This document shows positions 56,721 to 64,000 of a DNA stretch of 64,000 nt, piece by piece (the first letter of the stretch is position 1; every line of letters starts with the position of its first letter). Position numbers and translations under genes: made by a program. Origin of the DNA: Symbiodinium natans (Eukaryota; Sar; Dinophyceae; Suessiales; Symbiodiniaceae). Below the pieces are notes generated by a model. That model saw only the letters and a list, made by a program, of their open reading frames with translations. It was not told the origin of the DNA and did not search any database. The stretch is taken from the NCBI GenBank assembly GCA_905221605.1, contig CAJNDS010002528.1, forward strand, positions 313,001 to 377,000, given 5' to 3'.

Positions 56721-59700
56721 ATGTACGTTGGCTTCGTGGCAGCAAAAGCACAGCGAGTGCACGCAGACTCTTGCCACGCTCAACGTGTCCTACCTGTTCC
56801 ACCGCACGACGGAAGGCATCCTGGAGCCTTATCTTTGCAAGGAGCCAACATTGTCCTTGTGACTGTTCTGTCAGCTGGGCTATGCAAAATGCGGAAGTCT
56901 CGAAGAAGCCGCGTGCGCAGGAAGGCCTTGACGGACGACATCTCCCAAGCTATCGATGAAGTCGGCAATACGTTTGAGGATGCAGTTTTGCACCTCGCCC
57001 GGCTTCCAGCCTTTCTGACTGGTCGGGCCGAGACTCCAGGGACGGCAGAGGTAGGGGACGCTCCGGCAGCTTCGGAGAGGAGCAGAGTTGTCGTGCTGGG
57101 GACCGGCTGGGCAGCCCATGCCATAGCAAAGATCATCGACGTCAGCAAAGTGGATGTGACAGTGGTATCCCCTAGGAACTACTTCATCTTCACCCCCATG
57201 CTGGCCGCTGCATCCGTGGGTACGGTCGAGTACCGCTCAATCCTGGAGCACATACGCAGCTCCAACCCAACAATTGGGTACCTCCAAGGTGCGATATGCA
57301 TCCTTCACCGAGCAAGTTACAGATCGCACTCGTGGTGTTGCTTCCAACTTTGACCCCTTCGTGAGAACTCAAATGATAGGTTTGCATGGACTTAACCTGA
57401 CCAGGTGCATGCAAGAGTGTGGAGGTCGAGAAGAAGCAGGTCCTCATTCAACCGGTTCCAGAAGGGTCCGAGCCGGAATTCGCACTGCCCTATGATGCTC
57501 CGCGGCCATGAAAGTGATTTCTGTTTTCACCCAAGGTTTCCATGCGGTGGTCAGAAAGACCTAAACATGGTCGCTAGTGGCACCTAGCATCAACATCTGG
57601 TCCGACCCCAGCCTTGCCCTAGTGTTGGTTTGAATGGGTTGTTTTTGGGGGGTTAGGGTTAGGGTTTAGGGTTTAATTAGGGTTTAGGGTTTAGGGTTGT
57701 ACAAGAATGCAATAGGAATGCAGCGGAATGCACCATGTCCGTGTGAGATGCTTGCAGGTTCTTGTGGTTGCTGTTGGACTTCGGCCCAGCTCTCTCGGAG
57801 TGCCAGGTGCGACGTACGAAATCCCTCCCACCTGTGAACTAAGTGGGGATTTCCGAAAATCGGGGTACCCCTTATAGACCCCAAAATACTATAGAATCCT
57901 TTTCAAGGATCCCCAAAATGGTACTCCCCAATGTCGTAAGCCCCCATGTCGGTGTTCGCTAGTACCTTGAAGCACAAACACGCACAGGGGACCCCCGCAT
58001 GGTGCAAGGGCTTAAATCTGAACATGAGGCGTGAAGATAAGATGCAATATGAGACGATAATTGTTTGAAATCGCCTGTGATGTCGACATGGTCGGCACTG
58101 GCAACCAGGACATGAAGATGCTGCAGCACTGAATCAAAAAGGGGCAAGTGTCCCTGAGACGAACATAAACTCGACCGAACCTGAAAAGTAACACAGGCAT
58201 TTCTGAGTGATGACGGATGGCTGAGCAAATCTTGCACTCAAAGGCAGGTGCCTGTTTTCATCACCTCAACCCTAAACCCTAAACCCTAAACCCTAAACCC
58301 TAAACCCTAAACCCTCCCCAGGTGTGGACGACCATTGCTTGTTCCTGAAGAACATCGACGACGCGCGCCGCTTGCGCAAGCGGGTCACGCTGAACTTCGA
58401 AGCTGCCGATCTGCCTGGCAAGTCCGAGGAGGACAGGTTTTTAGGGGTTTTAGGGTTTTTAGGGCTTTTAGGGCTTTTAGGATTTTTGGGGGGGGTTTTT
58501 AGGGTTCTTAGGGTTCTTAGGGTTTTGGGGAGCAGGCCCTAGACCCGAACCCTTGCGTGTCCGAGTGGCGCGCGGATAAATCCCTAAGACCTCAGGCGGG
58601 GTGGCAACAAGAATCTGGAAGCTTGAAACCCTAAGCCGACACTTGGAGCGCTAACCGGAAATCACTCTTCCCAGTCAGTGCCTTGCGGCCCGTGAGGTCA
58701 GCTAGGCAGGTGGCTAACAACAGTCCCACCCTACTCGCGGTGCTTGCCGTGGGCGTGTGGCACCAACAACTAAGCTACATGCTGAGCATTGCTTCGAATT
58801 ATCGGGCCTTGGCATGTGGCGCCCTCTTGAGTGAAGCCGACCCCGCCCACCCAACAAACTGAGCCAAGTATCTCAGCAGATATCAGGTGCCTCCCACAAA
58901 AACACAGGGGGCGGGCGTTGCCCAAGCTTTATGGTGTACATACTGTCTGTATGTCTACCCATAGATGGGTTGCCTGACAACAGGCATTCACACACTTGGG
59001 CAAGCCCGGTGGTGTCAGAATGGAACTTGATCAGTTGATAAACGTCGCTCCCTGAACCCTAAACCCTTGAAGACCTCCCTTTAGGAGCGTCGGCGGCTTC
59101 TCACTTTTGTCATAGTGGGTGGTGGGCCTACAGGCTGCGAGTTTTGCGGCGAGCTCTCGGATTTCGTGAGGAACGATCTGCGCCGCTTTTACCCCAAGCT
59201 TGCACCTTTGGTTCGCATCATACTTGTTCATCGAGGGGCGACTCTACTGCCTGACTTCGGCGAAAGCCTGCAGCAAGCAGCCGGCGAGTTCTTGGAGACA
59301 CAGGGCATAGAGGTCATCCTCAAAACCACAGTGGTAAAGGTCGAGAAGAAGCAAGTTCACCTTGCCCAGAAGGATGGGAGTGACGAGAGGATCATGCCAT
59401 GCGGCTTGGTGGTTTGGGCGGCCGGACAGATTGGCCAAGACTTGGTCAGGGATTTGCACAAGACGATCCCTAAGCAAAAGGAGCTTGCGGAGTCCGAGGC
59501 GCGCGGGAACGATAGCCAGCTCTTTGTGGATGAATGGATGCGCGTCTGCGGAGCTCCATCAGGATCCATAATCGCTCTTGGAGATTGCGCCCGTCCCGCT
59601 GGTGCACCACAGTTTCCAAACACTGCACAGGTGGCAGCACAGCAAGGAGCCTTTGTTGCACGACTCTTGAACAGGCAGTACGACTTGGCACAACCACATC

Positions 59701-59993
59701 CGGCGCTAAGGGACGGAGCTGCCTTTATGGCGATGGCGCAGCTTACAGGGCAAACGGAAGCTAAACCATTTCGTTTTTTGGATCTGGGGCGTTTGGCATA
59801 CTTGGGACAGTCGAAGGCCGTGGCAGAACTTGGCGTGGGAGAAACAACGGTGTCACAAACAAAAGGGCTGGCGGCGTTTGTGCTATGGCGATCCGTCTAC
59901 ATCGTGAAGCAGGTCAGCTTTCGCAACCGTGTCCTAGTTCTTTTTGACTGGGTTAAAAGCCGAATCTTTGGCAGAGACCTCACTCGAATATGA
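56721..59993 (+). CDS. Type II NADH dehydrogenase (NDH-2, FAD-dependent)
   Basis: Exons are 56721 (or later)-57288, 57405-57496, 57758-57806, 58322-58434/58437 and about 59084-59993 (stop TGA). The first four join in phase. The first exon has an N-terminal extension of about 110 residues, then the FAD-binding [16 protein letters not shown] and [20 protein letters not shown]. Next come [30 protein letters not shown] and [20 protein letters not shown]. The last exon holds the NADH-binding [25 protein letters not shown] (FAD contact), [17 protein letters not shown] and the C-terminal [20 protein letters not shown]. It ends FGRDLTRI, as family members do. The enzyme passes electrons from NADH to quinone without pumping protons, in the mitochondrion or plastid. 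The extension could be a targeting sequence. The second intron has a GC donor. The junction between the fourth and last exons does not close simply: SEED+R and E+RRRLL leave a phase problem, so a tiny exon or unusual splice site may exist. Confidence 0.93.
57646..57697 (+). repeat. Interstitial telomere-like tract (TTTAGGG) in an NDH-2 intron
   Basis: Two blocks of TTAGGG/TTTAGGG units separated by 'ttaatta', about 60 bases before the acceptor of the 57758 exon. Confidence 0.88.
57845..57930. mobile_element. Foldback element, family A copy 2, in an NDH-2 intron
   Basis: The arms (tttccgaaaatcggggtacc / ggtactccccaatgtcg) are imperfect. The centre (agaccccaaaatac...atagaatccttttcaaggat) matches the element at 4469-4565. 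Confidence 0.45.
58270..58315 (-). repeat. (CCCTAAA)6 tract forming the 3' end of an NDH-2 intron
   Basis: Six perfect units plus CCCT end six bases before the splice junction (cccag|gtgtgg) of the exon at 58322. The C-rich tract lies where a polypyrimidine tract would be. Confidence 0.93.
58437..58530 (+). repeat. Degenerate telomere-like tract starting at the donor of an NDH-2 intron
   Basis: Units of TTTTTAGGG, TTTTAGGG, CTTTTAGGG and TTCTTAGGG begin immediately at the exon boundary (gacag|gtttttagg). With 58270-58315 they bracket one exon in opposite orientation. Confidence 0.85.
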
Positions 59994-60858
59994 GTGACGA
60001 GACGCAGTGCTTGGTGCTGTGAAAATGCACGTAATTTAACTGGATGATTTTAGTGGCGTCACAGGTGATCGCTTCGGCATCACAGGTGACCGCTTTGGCG
60101 GCCAGCCCGCTCGGAATTGTGGATTCACTTCAGTCGTAGTTTCAATGAAGTCTCCAGAAGGGTGAACGGATGATTCCCCAAGCAGGGCATCAGTCAGTCA
60201 GTCGATTTCGCACGCGCTTGCTGTAGAATGGCAGGAGACAGCCTGAGCAAAAGGCTTCCAACACTGTGCGAGGAACAGATGGCTTCGGCTGAGCACTGGT
60301 AGTCGCGAGACAAAAACGCCGAGGAAGCCGGGCGACGCACCATTTCGAATAGCAATAATGAATAGCCATATCTGGAAGCAGTACGCAACTGTATGCAACA
60401 AGCTCTCTCTCTCTCTCTCCAGTGCTGACATCGCTTCCCTAGGTACCACAACTTTCAGCAACCTGCGGCCCCCAGCTATTCCAGGCCGCTTGATTGCATG
60501 TTACTCCCGCATGGCACACGACACAGGCCAGATCACCCAAGCCGTTATCGCACACTGTCTGACCCATGGGATAGCCTCAGGACAAGCAAAAAGGCCTGAA
60601 ACAGGCGGTCGAGGACCAGAGCACTGGAACGCCCGGTCTGTGTATGATGTCCTTCAGGGAAGATGAAGTCTGTGGAGTTTCAAGCAGTAAACCTGCATCA
60701 GGACGTGAAACCGAATTTGCACCCTGTTCAACTTGCAGTGGTACTTCTGCAAAGGCCTGTGCCAGCTTGTTACAGGGTTTGGGCAGTCGTCTTGGTACTG
60801 AGCCCTCCCATGCCATTAGATGCATCTAAGGCCTAAGACGAGACCAACCAGTCTAGGG

Positions 60859-60935
60859 TTTAGGGTTTAGGGTTTAGGGTTTAGGGTTTAGGGTTTAGGG
60901 TTTAGGGTTTAGGGTTTAGGGTTTAGGGTTTAGGG
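60859..60935 (+). repeat. Interstitial telomere-like tract, (TTTAGGG)11
   Basis: Eleven perfect units, preceded by CTAGGG and followed by TCTACACC. It is the longest single-orientation tract in the window after the array at 18.2 kb. Confidence 0.95.
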
Positions 60936-62844
60936 TCTACACCAGCCACAGCACTGACCTCTTCAGGGTGCCGCACAGCAAGCCTGCCTGCACTTGGCTT
61001 AAAACTTCTGCTGTGCGCTGCTGAAGCCATGCCAGGCTGGCACATGTGAGGATAGGCTTGTACTGAATGAAACTGCGAAGTGTCACGACGAGGAGTGACC
61101 ATCCTTTCGACACGGGCTGCAGAGCCTATGCAAAAGTTGAGGGCCATTGAGCAGAACACCAAGATAGTGTTGATCTTGTTACTGCACAGTTGAAGAAGCC
61201 GGCCTGTTCGGACAGTTAACGCGGCTCTGCTGCCGTCTCACGTACCCCATGCTACAGGCTGCATGGGGCTCTTAAAGCTAGTTGGTTCACCTGCATAAAC
61301 ATGCAGATGTTTTGCTGAGTGAGGATCAATTGCATCCACAGCAGATGTTGTAGGACACAGCTTCTCACGCAATCCACCCGATTTGATTGCGCCCCTCGTG
61401 CACTGTTGGCAGCTAATGGGGATGCCTACAGCCAGATGAGTCGGCACACAATCCGTGCATCGCTGGCTTTCCTTGAGACCTCGCAAGTCACACAATTCGT
61501 TTGCAAAAAGTCAGCCAACAATAGATGATTGAAGGCTTATGGTTCATGGTGTCGTCGTTACCTTCTTGCTGATGCTGCTTGCAGCGACCCTGCAAAGGAT
61601 GGACAGATGTGGTCATATGAGATATTACCCGAAGACCAGCGTTCAATCGGTAGTGTCGTTAAAATTCTGCAGTAGACAGCTGTGGCGCTCACCGATCCAT
61701 ATTCTATATGCGCCTAGCCTCTTTGCGGTCTAGCTTTTTCGCAGCTGCTTTCTGAGGCCTCGTTATGCCTCTTCCGTTTTTGTGGCTCCTGCAGTGCGAA
61801 TGTTGGTGAATGTTGGTTATGAAAAGTTTCGGGAGGGGTCAGAGGTCCCTGATTTTATTAACTTCCGCTGCTCATGAATTTCGGCTCTGCAGATTCCGTG
61901 GTCGGTGGTTGTATTAACACTACACTTTTTCTCCGTAAGCAGGAACACGGCGCTAGCACCCCCAACGTTTCAGGGCTTACTTAGAAGCGCACATGTTTTC
62001 TCGTCGGCTTCCATGGTCCGCGCTTGCTTCTTCTTTGGCCAGTGGTCTACAAACCCTGCGTCCGCAAAGGTCCGTGCCCGGAGCTTGCTAATTCTGATAC
62101 ACTTTTTGGCACGAGCTACTTGGTCGTGAGGTGGCAGCAAAACGGGTGTGGGGTCGTCCGGCTGCCCGCTTGAGCCTCCCTGCCTGCTGATATAGTACGT
62201 AACATTTTCAAACGCCCGCCTGAGCCTCACTGGGCTGCTTAGTGAGGTGCTCAGTGAAGCAATAATCGGTGCAGTGGCCCGCCTGAGTTTCCTCGACCTG
62301 GGTATTTATGGCAAAATCTCGGTACTCCCGGGCCTGCTTAGTGTGGCGCGGCAACTGTACAGTTACCCACCTGAGCACCCCCTTACAGTTGCCCACCTGC
62401 CCCGTGGCCCCCGCTCAGCTCTCGTTTGCCTTGCGTGTCCTTCTCAGCTGACGTAGGCCTTCACCCTCCATGTCGAGCATGTTCTTCACGAATTGCGGCC
62501 CCGGCTCTATGAGCAGTCTGGATGAAGCAGACCAACAGCTCACGGACAGACATATCCTTGGCTCGTCTGAACTGGGCAGAATTCACAATCCTTCTTCCAG
62601 CGAACTCTTGTGTGTGTGTGTGCCTCACGATTGTTGTCCACAAGCACGATATCACCTGGTTGGATGGCAACATGCGTCGAGGATAGCCAATGTGCAATTA
62701 TTGCACGCTTGTCTTGTCCACTGAGGGCTCCTGCTTAGTGTCCTTATACACGGCCCCATAGAAAGTCGGAAAGAAGTTTAGTGTCTTCAAGGTTTAGGGC
62801 TTTTAGGTTTTTGGGTTTTTCAGAGTTTGGCCCTGGCCACGTCC

Positions 62845-62982
62845 ACATCCACGTCCACGTCCACGTCCACGTCGTCGTCGTTAGTGGCAGCAGCAATAGC
62901 AGTAGCAATAGCAGTAGCAGGAGCAGCAGCAGCAGTAGCAGCAGCGGCAGCGGCAGCAGCAGCAGCAGCAGCAGCGGCAGCG

Positions 62983-63016
<34 letters not shown>

Positions 63017-63150
63017 CAGCAGGAGCAGTAGCAGTAGCAGGAGCAGTAGCAGTGGCAGTAGCAGTAGCAGTATCAGTACTCGTACTCGTCCTCCTCCTCG
63101 TCCTCGTCGTCGTCGTAGCCGTAGTAGTAGCAGTAGTAGCAGCACGCGAG
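62845..63150. repeat. GCA/GTA/GTC triplet microsatellite
   Basis: (GTC CAC)n passes into long (GCAGTA)/(GCAGCA)/(GCAGGA) triplets and then (CTC/GTC)n. Frames on both strands give homopolymeric Ala, Ser, Leu and Val and are artefacts. Confidence 0.92.
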
Positions 63151-63420
63151 AGAATGCATGTGCACAGACACACGTATTACTGCCAAATAGTCGCGCGCGA
63201 CTGGGGACTCTTGCTCCGTGTCAGACTCCCGTATCGTGGCGTGTGGGCTTGAATTGTCAATGCCAAGGGGTCGTGTGAATCCGATATCCGCTATCCCAGG
63301 TGCAGGGGGTGTATTTCGCCACGAGGCCTGAACAGCCACAGAGCCTTAGAATGCTGAATACGCAGTCTTTGGCTCAAGCCGCCAGAGATTCAAACGAATC
63401 AAACCAAATCTTTCTTCATC

Positions 63421-64000
63421 ATGAAACCGCGAGCTGCGCCGCTGATGGCGCGGCTGCTTGCCCTCCATATGCACCTCCTGGTCGTGAAAGTGTTCGGGCA
63501 AAGTTGTCACCAAAAGGTCGCGAAACTGAACGCTGATGGGGTGGCCGGCGTAGGTCAGGCATCCTGCCTCATACAGCAGCGTGCAGATGCCGCGAAAACC
63601 TTGATTGAGGCGAAGGATTCACCTTTCTCACCCGCGCAGTGGCAATGCATCTCGGAATATGGTGCAAGTGTGGATGCTGATCTTCCTGGCTTCTCCCGGC
63701 GTTTGGAGCAAAGGCACTTTGGAGGCACGGGTCAGGCCACCACTGGCTCAGTCATCTTGGGAGCTGGCTTTGGAACCACTGCAACACGATCCCTCGCAGC
63801 TTTCGGGCGCCAACTCGGACTCGGTGTGCATCATTTCGTGCAGGGACACAACGCCCACGAAATTCCGAAGTTCTGGAGTCGATTGACGCACCTCACGAAA
63901 CTGCAGCACCCCAAAGGCCTCGATGGATGCATTTCGACCCTGAATGCCTTGAACTTTTCCGAGGCATTTGACCAGGGCAACGACTTGCTCCTGGACACCC
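63421..64000 (+). CDS. Hypothetical protein, 3' end outside the window
   Basis: From ATG 63421 the frame is open for 193 codons to the window edge without a stop. An in-frame TGA at 63355-63357 lies upstream. The N-terminus (MARLLALHMHLLVVKVFGQS) is hydrophobic and could be a signal sequence. The rest is well mixed, with a glycine-rich stretch (GGTGQATTGSVILGAGFGTT) and ALNFSEAFDQGNDLLLDT near the edge. No family is recognised. A 580-base exon is long beside the other exons here, apart from the last NDH-2 exon. Confidence 0.55.
   Translation, partial: MKPRAAPLMARLLALHMHLLVVKVFGQSCHQKVAKLNADGVAGVGQASCLIQQRADAAKTLIEAKDSPFSPAQWQCISEYGASVDADLPGFSRRLEQRHFGGTGQATTGSVILGAGFGTTATRSLAAFGRQLGLGVHHFVQGHNAHEIPKFWSRLTHLTKLQHPKGLDGCISTLNALNFSEAFDQGNDLLLDT

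Larger units (their letters stand above)
59994..63420. other. Unassigned stretch after NDH-2
   Basis: No gene is recognised. Open pieces such as 60420-60660 (+) have no family. A CT dinucleotide run lies at 60402-60420. Confidence 0.4.

Noticed and set aside
62744-63278. Poly-Leu/Ala/Ser ORFs on both strands
   Set aside because: Triplet microsatellite; no natural protein sequence on either side.

Overview
The window looks like nuclear DNA of a dinoflagellate, most likely a Symbiodiniaceae-like alga, though I cannot fix the genus from sequence alone. The evidence is genes cut into many short exons; splice donors that are often GC or GA instead of GT; acceptors mostly of the form AG|G; all recognisable host genes on the + strand; many interstitial TTTAGGG/CCCTAAA (plant/algal-type telomere) tracts; and a large Ty1/copia retrotransposon.

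Layout. 1-13 kb: microsatellites, foldback elements, a 57-bp minisatellite, a tandem ~266-bp triplication and a few exon-like pieces with no recognised family. 13.1-16.1 kb: a bestrophin-family anion channel gene. 16.2-26 kb: mostly unassigned, with a head-to-head telomere-repeat array at 18.2-18.4 kb and a possible cyclic-nucleotide-binding fragment near 17.2 kb. 26.3-27.6 kb: a METTL13-like SAM methyltransferase gene whose exons join in phase. 32.0-36.3 kb: a gene combining EF-hand loops with a DUF3626-like C-terminal domain. 36.92-45.62 kb: a complete copia element on the - strand, with identical 150-bp LTRs and a TTTAG target-site duplication inside a telomere-like tract. 47.5-55.3 kb: a K+-dependent Na+/Ca2+ exchanger (NCKX/CaCA) gene. 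56.7-60.0 kb: a type II NADH dehydrogenase gene. 60-63.4 kb: repeats and unassigned DNA. 63.42 kb to the edge: an open frame running off the window.

The copia element is the most interesting object. Its single 2771-codon frame carries Gag, a zinc knuckle, aspartic protease, integrase, reverse transcriptase and RNase H. Between protease and integrase it also carries a domain with a full 2-oxoglutarate/Fe(II) dioxygenase signature (HxD...H...R). A second ORF of about 263 codons lies in the +1 frame and encodes SAP-like helices and a module resembling the C-terminal domain of exonuclease X. That ORF sits exactly where the main frame looks like low-complexity shadow sequence.

The host genes (anion channel, Ca2+ exchanger, Ca2+-binding EF-hand protein, NADH dehydrogenase, methyltransferase) are adjacent and co-oriented, as is usual for dinoflagellate gene arrays, which are transcribed together and trans-spliced. 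I see no reason to treat them as one pathway. Telomere-like repeats recur in their introns and sometimes abut the splice sites.
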